Source of the DNA: JAJPXC01 sp964510535
GTDB taxonomy: Bacteria > Bacteroidota > Bacteroidia > Bacteroidales > Muribaculaceae
DNA: 64,000 nt
Reading direction: 5' to 3'
NCBI GenBank assembly: GCA_964510535.1
Contig: CAZECG010000009.1
Coordinates: 1 to 64,000 of the forward strand
Shown here: in pieces, positions 25,810-34,694 of the stretch
Layout of the letters: every line of letters starts with the position of its first letter
How positions within the stretch are numbered: the stretch's first letter is position 1
Position numbers and translations under genes: made by a program
The notes under the pieces: model-generated
What the model was told of the DNA's origin: nothing
The model's database searches: none
Seen by the model: only the letters and a program-made list of their open reading frames with translations

Positions 25810-27024
25810 ATGAAAACAAACCTGCTTTTAGTTATGGCCGTTTGCGGAGGTATGCTTCTCACAGCCGGCCAGGTCAATGCTCAAGAAGATGTGATCGTTG
25901 TTCAAGAGGATGTTACAGTCACTGAAAGCATTCCATGCAAGAACCATTATTACGCAGCTCCACGCAATAACTGGTTTATCCAATTAGGCGCCGGCATCAA
26001 CTCGCCATTCGTGGAAAACAAATTGGCTGATGGGGATGCCAAGCATCAGATTACAGCAGCTTACAACGCTGGATTCGGCAAATGGTTCTCCCCCTATCTG
26101 GCGTGGCGTTTGAGTTTTACCTACACTAACCTGCACTGGCATAACTGGGATTACAACAAAGCCAAATCTATCAATGCCAATTTTGATTTAATGTGGGATA
26201 TGTTCAATTCCCTTGGCGGTGTCAACACAGGCCGCACGTTCAGTATCATTCCATTCGTAGGAATCGGTGGCACTTATAACTGGGATTTTCGCGGGCATCA
26301 TGGCAATGTTATGACAAAACACGGCATACGCCACAATCAATGGACTCTTCCGGTGTCGGCTGGTTTGCAGCTCCGCTTCCGACTGTGCAAATATGCTGAT
26401 TTCTTTGCGGAAGGGCGCGCCAGCTTCCACGGCGACAATTTCAACAACTACGCATTTGGAGGGCCCATCGACATTGACATAGCAGCTATAGGCGGATTTA
26501 GTTTCAACATCGGCGGCGCCGGGTTCCAAACCTACAATCCCTGCAACAACGCAGCTTACATAACAAGCCTTAATAACCAAATCAACAACCTCCGCGGAGA
26601 GCTCGCCGACTGTGTGGCCGCTCAAGCAGCCACAGCCGCCGCTTTAGCTGATTGTCTGAGCCGGGAACCGGTAGCCGACTGCCCAGAGGTTGATGAGCTA
26701 CCGTTAATGTCGACCGTGCGTTTCTCTCTCAACTCTGACCGCATCTCAGATGAAGAAATGGTCAACATCTACAACACCGCTGAATGGATGAAAGCCAACC
26801 CCGACGCCAACGTGACAATCAAAGGATATGCCGACAAAGACACCGGCACAAGCGCCTATAACATGGAGCTGTCAAAACGTCGCGCACAAGCCGTCTACGA
26901 TGTGCTCACAAAGACCTACGGCATCAGCGCCGACCGTCTCACAATGGATTCATTCGGCAGCGACACCCAACCTTACAGCACCAACAACTGGAACCGCATC
27001 GTAATCTTCTCGCCCGGCAAATAA
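25810..27024 (+). CDS. OmpA family outer-membrane protein
   Basis: A 404-residue protein with a signal peptide (MKTNLLLVMAVCGGMLLTAGQVNAQ), an N-terminal beta-barrel-like domain (about residues 45-240, NWFIQLGAGINSPFVENKL, FGKWFSPYLAWRLSFTYTN), a linker with spaced cysteines and a short heptad-like stretch (NNQINNLRGELADCVAA), and a C-terminal OmpA domain (about residues 300-404). The peptidoglycan-binding Asp and Arg are present in IKGYADKDTGTSAYNMELSKRRAQAV. It has the same plan as the protein at 15392. The roughly 250 nt upstream are A/T-rich and non-coding, apart from the divergent dxr promoter. A hairpin follows the stop. Confidence 0.92.
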   Translation: MKTNLLLVMAVCGGMLLTAGQVNAQEDVIVVQEDVTVTESIPCKNHYYAAPRNNWFIQLGAGINSPFVENKLADGDAKHQITAAYNAGFGKWFSPYLAWRLSFTYTNLHWHNWDYNKAKSINANFDLMWDMFNSLGGVNTGRTFSIIPFVGIGGTYNWDFRGHHGNVMTKHGIRHNQWTLPVSAGLQLRFRLCKYADFFAEGRASFHGDNFNNYAFGGPIDIDIAAIGGFSFNIGGAGFQTYNPCNNAAYITSLNNQINNLRGELADCVAAQAATAAALADCLSREPVADCPEVDELPLMSTVRFSLNSDRISDEEMVNIYNTAEWMKANPDANVTIKGYADKDTGTSAYNMELSKRRAQAVYDVLTKTYGISADRLTMDSFGSDTQPYSTNNWNRIVIFSPGK

Positions 27025-27059
27025 GGGCAATTATAACACCGTTGTTGTATATTAACTTG

Positions 27060-27096
27060 AAGTGGGCGTCGAAAAAACCGACGCTCACTTTTCATG
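27060..27096 (+). terminator. Hairpin after the second OmpA gene
   Basis: Arms AAGTGGGCGTCG (27060-27071) and CGACGCTCACTT (27079-27090) with one G-U pair, then a short TTTC. Confidence 0.6.
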
Positions 27097-27168
27097 CTGC
27101 GGCGTGAACATTATGAGTCCCTTTGTCGTTTTTATGCCAAAGCAACCATATAATATCCTGTCAATAAA

Positions 27169-27915
27169 ATGAAATCGGTAAAAGACACCCTGCTCCTGCG
27201 TCGCAGCATACGCCGTTATAAGCGCGAAGACATCAATCCCGAATACATGGATTTGATTCATGATGCGATTCGCAACACCCCCACCAGTTATAACGGGCAA
27301 CAATTCACTGTCATCGACATCGATGACCAAAAATTGAAAGAAAAACTATATGAGATTGTAGGAGCAAAGCAAATCAAAACCTGCAACCACTTCATGCTGT
27401 TTTGCGCCGATTATAACAAGATAACACTCATGGCAGACAAGAAAAACATCGAAATGCCAGGTTTCACCAACACAATGGATGGTGTAATCGCGGGTGTGGT
27501 CGACGCCTCACTTGCCATGATGAGCGCATTAGTAGCCGCCGAATCATGCGGTCTTGGCACTTGCTGCATCGGTTATGCACGCACGGCATCGCCCGAGGGC
27601 ATTGCCACGGCGCTCAATCTGCCCCAAGGGGTGTTTGCCGTATGCGGCCTCGCCGTCGGTGTGCCGCGCGAACGCCCCGATATGAAACCCAAACAGCCTA
27701 AATCGTTGCTGATTCACCACAACAGTTACCGAAAGGATGACATGACAGCCGAACTTGCCGAATACGACGCTAACGTGCGCCATTTCAACGCGACACGAAG
27801 CGGCGAAAAAAACGACAACGATTGGGCCTCCCACATCATAAGCTACTATCGAGAGGCAATGGGCTACGATATGCTCCATGCTCTCGCCCGCCGCGGTTTT
27901 AACATAGTGAGCTAA
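27169..27915 (+). CDS. Nitroreductase family protein with extended C terminus
   Basis: A 248-residue flavin oxidoreductase-fold protein. N-terminal LLLRRSIRRYKREDI and TPTSYNGQQFTVI are the FMN-phosphate and isoalloxazine contacts; the central helix ASLAMMSALVAAESCGLGTCCIGYA and FAVCGLAVGVPRERP follow the NfsA/FRP branch. The C-terminal 65 residues (HHNSYRKDDM onward) extend beyond the minimal fold, as in that branch. Cytoplasmic, substrate unknown. It stands alone between the OmpA terminator and carA. Its last codons are followed by a leader region with the carA -7 box. Confidence 0.88.
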   Translation: MKSVKDTLLLRRSIRRYKREDINPEYMDLIHDAIRNTPTSYNGQQFTVIDIDDQKLKEKLYEIVGAKQIKTCNHFMLFCADYNKITLMADKKNIEMPGFTNTMDGVIAGVVDASLAMMSALVAAESCGLGTCCIGYARTASPEGIATALNLPQGVFAVCGLAVGVPRERPDMKPKQPKSLLIHHNSYRKDDMTAELAEYDANVRHFNATRSGEKNDNDWASHIISYYREAMGYDMLHALARRGFNIVS

Positions 27916-28033
27916 ATTAATTGTCGCAATTGGATAAGAATGTTGAAGATTATTAGTAACTTTGCACGGTTTTCACGATAGAAATCATGTTAACCGCAAG
28001 AAAAAGAATTAATCAACAACATCAATCTATCGT

Positions 28034-29104
28034 ATGCGCGAAACACGACGCGCCTTCCTCATCTTGGAGGACGGCACTAAGTTTGAAGGACGCTCCTTTG
28101 GCTATGAAGGATCAACCGCCGGAGAAGTTGTATTCAACACAGCGATGACCGGATATCCCGAAAGCCTTACAGACCCTTCCTATGAAGGTCAGATTCTTGT
28201 CACGACCTACCCCATTCTTGGCAACTATGGTGTGCCGCCACGCCGCGAAAAAGACGACGTGAGCGAGTACTACGAGAGTCACCACATTCATTGCAAAGCG
28301 ATTGTGGCGCAAGACTATTCGTGGAACCACAGCCACTGGCAGGCGACACGTTCGCTATCGGAATGGCTCAACGAGGAGAGAATCCCCGGAGTTTACGGAA
28401 TCGACACCCGTCAGTTGACCAAACACCTTCGCGAGAAAGGCTCAATGCTCGGCAAAATCGTTGTCGAGGGTTGCGAGGAGCCTGATTTCTATGACCCCAA
28501 TAAAGAGAATCTTGTGGCAAAAGTGAGCTGCCGCGAAGTAGAACACCATGGCGAAGGCGAAAAGACCGTAGTGCTCGTGGACTGCGGCGTGAAACACAAT
28601 ATAATCAGGTGTCTCACCCGCCGCGGCGTCAAAGTGGTGCGTGTGCCTTGGGACTATGATTTCACGTCAATCCCCTACGACGGTTTGTTTATCTCTAACG
28701 GCCCGGGCAACCCCGACATGGCTGAAAAGACTGTCGAGAACATCCGCAAAGCTATTGAAATCGGCAAGCCCATCTGTGGCATCTGCATGGGCAACCAACT
28801 TTTATCGAAAGCCGCCGGAGCCAAAACCTTTAAACTCAAGTATGGTCACCGCAGCCACAACCAGCCCGTGCGTATGGTGGGCACCAACACTTGTTTCATC
28901 ACAGCGCAAAACCACGGCTTCGCTGTTGACCAAGCAACGCTTCCAGCCGACTGGGAACCGCTGTTTGTCAATATGAACGATGGCACCAACGAGGGTATCC
29001 GCCACAAGACAAAGCCGTTTTTCTCGGCTCAGTTCCACCCCGAAGCGTGCAGCGGCCCGAAGGATACGGAGTTCCTCTTTGACGAGTTTATAAAAATGTT
29101 GTAG
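28034..29104 (+). CDS. carA: Carbamoyl-phosphate synthase small (glutaminase) subunit
   Basis: A 356-residue class I glutamine amidotransferase that supplies ammonia to CarB for arginine and pyrimidine synthesis. The N-terminal small-chain domain shows EGRSFGYEGSTAGEVVFNTAMTGYPE (split here: family signature at residues 18-43). The amidotransferase triad is visible as Cys251 in GICMGNQ, and the His/Glu pair in FHPEA, with QNHGFAVD between. A TAACTTTG -7 box lies at 27957-27964, about 70 nt upstream of the ATG, without a matching -33 element. carB follows after 38 nt, so the two form an operon. Confidence 0.97.
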   Translation: MRETRRAFLILEDGTKFEGRSFGYEGSTAGEVVFNTAMTGYPESLTDPSYEGQILVTTYPILGNYGVPPRREKDDVSEYYESHHIHCKAIVAQDYSWNHSHWQATRSLSEWLNEERIPGVYGIDTRQLTKHLREKGSMLGKIVVEGCEEPDFYDPNKENLVAKVSCREVEHHGEGEKTVVLVDCGVKHNIIRCLTRRGVKVVRVPWDYDFTSIPYDGLFISNGPGNPDMAEKTVENIRKAIEIGKPICGICMGNQLLSKAAGAKTFKLKYGHRSHNQPVRMVGTNTCFITAQNHGFAVDQATLPADWEPLFVNMNDGTNEGIRHKTKPFFSAQFHPEACSGPKDTEFLFDEFIKML

Positions 29105-29142
29105 AAAACGGGCTGGAGAAGCCTCAATACCCCATCACGATA

Positions 29143-32100
29143 ATGAACCAACAAAAAATAAAGAAAGTGTTGCTGCTCGGTAGCGGCGCACTCAAGATAG
29201 GCGAAGCCGGTGAATTTGACTATTCAGGCTCGCAGGCTCTGAAAGCGATGAAAGAGGAGGGTATCTCAACGGTGCTCATCAACCCTAACATCGCAACGGT
29301 GCAGACCTCAGAAGGTTTTGCCGACAAAATCTACTTCCTCCCCGTGACCCCCTACTTTGTGGAGAAGGTAATCGAGAAGGAACGTCCCGACGGCATTTTA
29401 CTCGCATTTGGCGGCCAGACGGCCCTTAACTGCGGAGTGAGCCTTTACCGCTCGGGAGTTTTGGAAAAATATAACTTGCAGGTGCTCGGCACTCCCGTCC
29501 AGGCTATTATGGACACTGAGGACCGTGAGCTCTTTGTCAAGAAGCTCGATGAAATCGACGTTAAGACAATTAAGAGCGAGGCTGTGAGCACAACCGAAGA
29601 CGCACTCCGCGCCGCACGCGAACTCGGTTTCCCGGTGATTGTCCGCGCCGCATACGCTTTGGGCGGTCTCGGTAGCGGTTTCTGCGACACTGAGGAGGAG
29701 CTTATCGCTCTGACCGAGAAGTCGCTGTCGTTCTCTCCCCAAGTGCTCATCGAGAAGTCGCTCAAAGGCTGGAAAGAAATTGAGTATGAGGTGGTGAGAG
29801 ACCGTTTTGACAACTGTATCACCGTCTGCAATATGGAGAACTTCGACCCTCTGGGTATCCACACCGGCGAAAGTATCGTGGTGGCTCCGTCTCAGACTTT
29901 GTCAAACGAGGATTTCCACTTCTTGCGTCAGCTCGCCATTAAGATTATACGCCACATCGGCATCGTCGGCGAGTGTAACGTGCAATATGCGTTTGACCCC
30001 GAGTCGATGGAATACCGCGTAATCGAGGTTAACGCTCGATTGAGCCGTTCGTCGGCGCTTGCGTCAAAGGCTACAGGTTACCCCTTGGCGTTTGTGGCTG
30101 CGAAGTTGGGCTTGGGATATGGCTTGTTTGACCTCAAGAACTCTGTAACTAAGGAAACTTCGGCGTTCTTTGAACCCGCAATCGACTATATCGTGGTGAA
30201 AATGCCGCGTTGGGATCTCGGTAAATTCCATGGTGTGAGCCGTGAAATCGGCTCGTCGATGAAATCGGTGGGCGAGGTGATGGCCATTGGCCGCAACTTT
30301 GAGGAGGCAATCCAAAAGGGTCTCCGCATGATAGGCCAGGGTATGCACGGCTTTGTTGAGAACAAAGATATTTCAATCCCCGACATCGACAAGGCGTTGA
30401 GCGAGCCGACCGACAAGCGTATGTTTGTCATAGCCAAGGCTATGCAAAACGGTTATACGGTCGACCGCATCCACGATTTGACTAAAATCGACAAGTGGTT
30501 CCTCTATAAGCTTCAAAACATTATGGAGACGAGCCACAAGCTCGAGGCTTATAGCGAGATAGAGTCAGTCCCGGCGTGTTTGCTCCGCAAGGCTAAGGAA
30601 CAGGGCTTCAGCGACTTCCAAATCGCTCGTTCGGTACTTAAAGAGGGCATGACCAATGCCGAGCAGGCTAACAAGCAAGTCCGCGACTATCGTAAGAGCC
30701 TTGGCATCACTCCGGTAGTGAAGCAGATTGACACGCTTGCCGCAGAGTATCCAGCGCAGACCAACTATCTGTATTTGACCTACAACGCTTCGGCTCACGA
30801 TATTGATTATCTACACGACCATCGTTCAATCGTTGTGCTTGGTTCAGGGGCATACCGCATCGGCAGCTCGGTAGAGTTTGACTGGTGTTCGGTTAATGCG
30901 TTGATGACCGTCAAGAAAGAGGGATGGAGATCGGTGATGATTAATTATAATCCTGAAACCGTATCGACCGACTATGATATGTGTGACCGCCTCTATTTTG
31001 ACGAGCTCACGTTTGAGCGCGTGATGGATATTCTCGAACTGGAGCAGCCACACGGCACAATTCTATCAGTGGGTGGTCAGATACCCAACAACCTCGCCAC
31101 ACGCCTTGATGCGGAGGGTGTCAATATACTTGGGACGAGTGCCAAAAGCATTGATAACGCTGAAGACCGACATAAGTTCTCGTCGATGCTTGACGACCTC
31201 GGCATAGACCAGCCTCGTTGGCGCGAACTGACAAGTTTCGATGACATTTACAAATTTATCGACGAGGTCGGATTCCCGGTACTCGTAAGACCCAGCTATG
31301 TGCTATCAGGAGCGGCGATGAACGTTTGCTCTAACAAAGATGAGCTTGAACGTTTCTTGCGCCTTGCGGCCAACGTATCAAAGCAACATCCTGTAGTGGT
31401 GTCGGAATTTATCCAACACGCTAAAGAAATCGAGATGGACGCTGTGGCGCAAAACGGCCAGATTAAAGTCTATGCAATCTCTGAGCATATCGAGTTTGCG
31501 GGTGTCCACTCCGGCGATGCCACAATACAGTTCCCGCCTCAAAAACTCTATGTAGAGACTATGCGCCGCATCAAGAAGGTGTCGTCGCAGATTGCTAAGG
31601 CGTTGAACATTTCGGGTCCGTTTAACATCCAGTTCTTGGCTAAGAACAATGATGTAAAAGTAATCGAGTGCAACTTGCGTGCGTCGCGTAGTTTCCCGTT
31701 TGTGTCGAAGGTGTTGAAAATTAACTTCATCGACTTGGCAACCAAAGTGATGCTCGGCATCAACGTCGAGAAACCGGCTAAAAACGCTTTTGACCTCGAC
31801 TATGTGGGTATAAAGGCGTCGCAGTTTAGCTTCTCTCGCTTGCAAGGTGCCGACCCCGTACTCGGCGTTGATATGTCGTCGACCGGCGAGGTTGGTTGCA
31901 TAGGCGATGACACTTCAGAGGCTATTCTGAAATCAATGCTCTCGGTGGGTCTGAACGTTCCTAAAAAGACTGTGCTGTTGAGCACGGGTGCTCCGAAACA
32001 GAAAGCTGATATGCTTGAGGCAGCTCAACGCTTACACGCTAAGGGTTATCAGATTTATGCTACGGGGGGCACACACACGTTCCTCAACGATAACGGCATA

Positions 32101-32367
32101 CCGGCAGTACGCGTCTACTGGCCCAGCCAGAGCGATATGCAGCCCCAGGCACTCGACTTGCTCCATAACAAGGAGATAGATTTGGTGGTAAATATTCCTA
32201 AGAATCTAACTTCGGCTGAGCTTGATAACGGCTACAAGATACGCCGTGCGGCAATCGACTTGAACATTCCGTTGCTCACCAACGCCCGTTTGGCATCGGC
32301 GTTTATCGACGCGTTCACAACAATGTCGCTCGATGATATTGAAATCAAGAGCTGGGGCGAGTATTAG
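29143..32367 (+). CDS. carB: Carbamoyl-phosphate synthase large subunit
   Basis: A 1074-residue protein with the two homologous ATP-grasp halves typical of CarB: KVLLLGSGALKIGEAGEFDYSG opens the carboxy-phosphate half and SIVVLGSGAYRIGSSVEFDW the carbamoyl-phosphate half (about residue 560). EVNARLSRSSALASKATGYPLA and ECNLRASRSFPFVSKV are the two metal/ATP loops. The C-terminal MGS-like allosteric domain (about residues 930-1074) has LSTGAPKQKADMLE and ATGGTHTFL. It makes carbamoyl phosphate from bicarbonate, ammonia and two ATP. A T-tailed hairpin follows the stop. Confidence 0.97.
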   Translation: MNQQKIKKVLLLGSGALKIGEAGEFDYSGSQALKAMKEEGISTVLINPNIATVQTSEGFADKIYFLPVTPYFVEKVIEKERPDGILLAFGGQTALNCGVSLYRSGVLEKYNLQVLGTPVQAIMDTEDRELFVKKLDEIDVKTIKSEAVSTTEDALRAARELGFPVIVRAAYALGGLGSGFCDTEEELIALTEKSLSFSPQVLIEKSLKGWKEIEYEVVRDRFDNCITVCNMENFDPLGIHTGESIVVAPSQTLSNEDFHFLRQLAIKIIRHIGIVGECNVQYAFDPESMEYRVIEVNARLSRSSALASKATGYPLAFVAAKLGLGYGLFDLKNSVTKETSAFFEPAIDYIVVKMPRWDLGKFHGVSREIGSSMKSVGEVMAIGRNFEEAIQKGLRMIGQGMHGFVENKDISIPDIDKALSEPTDKRMFVIAKAMQNGYTVDRIHDLTKIDKWFLYKLQNIMETSHKLEAYSEIESVPACLLRKAKEQGFSDFQIARSVLKEGMTNAEQANKQVRDYRKSLGITPVVKQIDTLAAEYPAQTNYLYLTYNASAHDIDYLHDHRSIVVLGSGAYRIGSSVEFDWCSVNALMTVKKEGWRSVMINYNPETVSTDYDMCDRLYFDELTFERVMDILELEQPHGTILSVGGQIPNNLATRLDAEGVNILGTSAKSIDNAEDRHKFSSMLDDLGIDQPRWRELTSFDDIYKFIDEVGFPVLVRPSYVLSGAAMNVCSNKDELERFLRLAANVSKQHPVVVSEFIQHAKEIEMDAVAQNGQIKVYAISEHIEFAGVHSGDATIQFPPQKLYVETMRRIKKVSSQIAKALNISGPFNIQFLAKNNDVKVIECNLRASRSFPFVSKVLKINFIDLATKVMLGINVEKPAKNAFDLDYVGIKASQFSFSRLQGADPVLGVDMSSTGEVGCIGDDTSEAILKSMLSVGLNVPKKTVLLSTGAPKQKADMLEAAQRLHAKGYQIYATGGTHTFLNDNGIPAVRVYWPSQSDMQPQALDLLHNKEIDLVVNIPKNLTSAELDNGYKIRRAAIDLNIPLLTNARLASAFIDAFTTMSLDDIEIKSWGEY

Positions 32368-32389
32368 GCTCATTATTTGTGAAAAAGTC

Positions 32390-32430
32390 AATCGCCGCGG
32401 AGATTAATATTTTCGCGGCGATTTTTTTCT
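32390..32430 (+). terminator. Rho-independent terminator of carAB
   Basis: Arms AATCGCCGCG (32390-32399) and CGCGGCGATT (32414-32423) followed by a T-tract. It abuts the stop of the small minus-strand gene and may serve both. Confidence 0.85.
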
Positions 32431-32618
32431 TATACCGCACGGTTAAACGCTGCTCCGTTGCCGTCAGTGACCATGAAGCCACTCTTTGACTTAATGAAAC
32501 CTTTGATGAGTCCGACAAGTGACAGAAGCGCCACCGAAGCTCCTGCCGCTACCAGCCCGATGGAGATAATCGCCGCAATCGCCGCACATATAATGCCGAT
32601 AAATTCTAATACCATCAT
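32430..32618 (-). CDS. Small membrane protein, 62 residues
   Basis: A short ORF with a very hydrophobic N-terminal two thirds (IGIICAAIAAIISIGLVAAGASVALLSLVGL, described here as residues 7-37), enough for one long or two short membrane helices, then a basic segment (KGFIKSKSG) and a polar tail. Two adjacent ATG codons (32618 and 32615) are preceded by an AGGA-type sequence 4-7 nt upstream, which favours real translation. I do not recognise the family. It is single, lying between the carB terminator and the pRiA4b-like gene, which is divergent. It could be a small toxin-like, regulatory or envelope-stress peptide, but nothing in sequence decides. Confidence 0.5.
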   Translation of the reverse strand: MMVLEFIGIICAAIAAIISIGLVAAGASVALLSLVGLIKGFIKSKSGFMVTDGNGAAFNRAV

Positions 32619-32855
32619 TTCCTAATCGGTTATTATAAAACAAATACAAGTTGCTCTCATATAGGGGGAAAACGCCCATTCATAACTTAATAACACACAT
32701 ACGATAATTTTTATCGAGCGAATTGATAAAATATTTCAAAAATATTTGTCATTGAGTTGTCATAAATTTACTATATTCGCAACGTGAAACTGCCACAAGC
32801 CTCAGACCCGCGGGTCAGGGCGGCAATTAGCAAAACATCAAATCGACAAAACTAT

Positions 32856-33410
32856 ATGATATTCAATTTCCGAGTAGTCTCTGATGAAGTCGACAATTTC
32901 AAAAGAGAAATAAAGATTGACGCTGACGCAACGTTTCTCAGTCTGAAAAACGCTATCTGTGACGCTGTCGGTTTTGACAAGAACCAAATGTGTTCATTTT
33001 TCCTGTGCGACCAAAACTGGGAAAAAGAAAAAGAAATCACACTTGAGGATATGGGCACAGACTCAGATCAAGATGTATGGCTGATGGATGAGACAATCCT
33101 AAGCGACTATATCGAGGATGAAGGACAACGCTTGATATTCACCTTTGATTATATGACCGACCGCTCATTCTTTATTGAAATGAAAGAGATGATTACGGGC
33201 AAAAATCTCAAAGACCCATTGTGTACTCTGTCTGTGGGACACGCTCCGGCTCAGGTCATGGATATGGATGAGTTTGAGACTAAAATCGACGCGAAAGCGG
33301 CCGCCGCGTCAGCCGGCGTTGACCTGGATGAGGATTTCTACGGCTCAAGCGAATTTAACGAAGATGAATTTGACGCCGCAGGTTTTGACGAAATGACGTT
33401 TGACGAATAA
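32856..33410 (+). CDS. pRiA4b ORF-3-like (IS1096 TnpR-like domain) acidic protein
   Basis: A 184-residue protein whose first 130 residues match the plasmid pRiA4b ORF-3-like domain: FRVVSDEVDNFKREIKIDADATF, DAVGFDKNQMCSFFLCDQNW, LIFTFDYMTDRSFFIEM. This domain is common in Bacteroidales and is not evidence of a mobile element by itself. The C-terminal 45 residues are strongly acidic (EDFYGSSEFNEDEFDAAGF). The frame is open from a GTG at 32784, but homology begins at the ATG at 32856, which I take as the start. Function is unknown. A perfect inverted repeat separates it from convergent trpS. Confidence 0.8.
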   Translation: MIFNFRVVSDEVDNFKREIKIDADATFLSLKNAICDAVGFDKNQMCSFFLCDQNWEKEKEITLEDMGTDSDQDVWLMDETILSDYIEDEGQRLIFTFDYMTDRSFFIEMKEMITGKNLKDPLCTLSVGHAPAQVMDMDEFETKIDAKAAAASAGVDLDEDFYGSSEFNEDEFDAAGFDEMTFDE

Positions 33411-33431
33411 ACCACTTTATCAAAATAGCCA

Positions 33432-33468
33432 CAATCGGCTGATGCGAGTTGCTCGCATCAGCCGATTG
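33432..33468. terminator. Perfect 17-bp inverted repeat between convergent genes
   Basis: Arms 33432-33448 and 33452-33468 are exact reverse complements with a 3-nt loop TTG. There is no T-run on either side, so it is a strong hairpin but not a canonical intrinsic terminator. Confidence 0.7.
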
Positions 33469-33492
33469 GGCTACTATAGCGGATAAGATTAT

Positions 33493-34551
33493 TTACCAGA
33501 AGCGTTTTATGCCCATGACATCTCGTACTTCGGCAAGAGTCTTTGCGGCACGCTCGCGGGCGCGTTCGGCTCCCCGCTTCACGACCTTGGCGATGTACTC
33601 ATCATTGTCGCGGATGTCGAGGTAACGGTCGCGAATGGGGAGAGTGATTTTGAGGATATCCTCGGCGAGTTGCTTTTTAAGGTCACCGTAGCGTATCGAG
33701 CAGTCAGCGTAGGCATCGGTGAAGTGTTGCACGACGTCGGGAGTGGAAGTGAGACGCAGGAGCGTGAACAGGTTTTCGACAGGTTGCGTCATCGGCGAGT
33801 TGGGGGCTTGGGGGCCTTCGTCGGTGACGGCACGCATAACTTTCTTGCGCAAGACTTTCTCTTCATCGGCAAGATAGATGCAGTTGCCTTCGCTTTTGCC
33901 CATTTTACCGGAGCCGTCGAGTCCGGGGACTTTGACGGGAGCTCCACCAAAGTCAAAGTTTGTCGGTTCGGGGAACAGGTCTACACCATAGAACGAGTTG
34001 AATCGGCGGGCGAAACGGCGCGTCAACTCAAGGTGTTGCTCTTGGTCTTTACCGACGGGGACCTTGTGAGCCTTCTGAATGAGGATGTCGACAGCCATGA
34101 GCGTCGGGTAAGTGAGCAACCCGGCATTAACGCGCTTATTAGAATCAGTACCGATGATTTCCTTTTCGATATCGTCGTTATCGTTATCCGACTTTATGCC
34201 GAGAGCTTTGCGCGCTTTGTCTTTAAATGAAGCCGTGCGCATCAGCTCTCCAATGCCGACGTGCATATTCAGCAACAAGTATAGTTCAGGAATCTCGGGG
34301 ACATCGCTCTGCACGAAAATCGTTGCTTTTTCAGGGTCAAGTCCCGCAGCGAGATATTCGGCTATGATGTCCTTAACGTTTCCGTGAAGCGATTTAGGGT
34401 CGGGGTGTGTGGTCAAGGCATGGAGGTCAGCGATAAAGAACAGACAATCATAATCGTTCTGCATCCTGACAAATTTGCTCAACGCCCCGAAATAATTACC
34501 CAGGTGGAGATTTCCAGTAGAGCGTATTCCGCTCAACACTACTTCTTTCAT
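33493..34551 (-). CDS. trpS: Tryptophanyl-tRNA synthetase
   Basis: A 352-residue class I synthetase. The HIGH-type motif is HLGN (residues 16-19 in STGNLHLGNYFGAL), and the KMSKS-type motif is KMGKS in DGSGKMGKSEGN. VGKDQEQHLELTRRFARRFN is the tryptophan/tRNA-binding block. Slightly longer than the 330-residue average because of an insert near residues 115-135 (GIKSDNDNDDIEKEI). A consensus-like promoter is present 30-60 nt upstream. Confidence 0.97.
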   Translation of the reverse strand: MKEVVLSGIRSTGNLHLGNYFGALSKFVRMQNDYDCLFFIADLHALTTHPDPKSLHGNVKDIIAEYLAAGLDPEKATIFVQSDVPEIPELYLLLNMHVGIGELMRTASFKDKARKALGIKSDNDNDDIEKEIIGTDSNKRVNAGLLTYPTLMAVDILIQKAHKVPVGKDQEQHLELTRRFARRFNSFYGVDLFPEPTNFDFGGAPVKVPGLDGSGKMGKSEGNCIYLADEEKVLRKKVMRAVTDEGPQAPNSPMTQPVENLFTLLRLTSTPDVVQHFTDAYADCSIRYGDLKKQLAEDILKITLPIRDRYLDIRDNDEYIAKVVKRGAERARERAAKTLAEVRDVMGIKRFW

Positions 34552-34581
34552 ATTTATATAGTATCTGTTTATTTCTATACG

Positions 34582-34613
34582 CGAAGTTAGTCAATCTGCG
34601 ATGCCGAAGCAAA
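34582..34613 (-). promoter_or_regulatory. Promoter for trpS
   Basis: On the minus strand, TTTG (34613-34610), 20 nt, TAACTTCG (34589-34582). Confidence 0.6.
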
Positions 34614-34694
34614 TCAAAATATATTTTCACATGGATGTAACATTTTTGGCTATCTTCGCGTGTATATATAATAAACCATTAATCAATCACATTT

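Noticed and set aside
32784..32855. GTG at 32784 as start of the pRiA4b-like protein
   Set aside because: The added 24 residues have no family counterpart; the ATG at 32856 opens the conserved domain.
32856..33410. Evidence for a transposon (TnpR-like domain)
   Set aside because: The domain name comes from IS1096, but the protein is a common chromosomal one here; there are no inverted repeats, transposase or target duplications around it.
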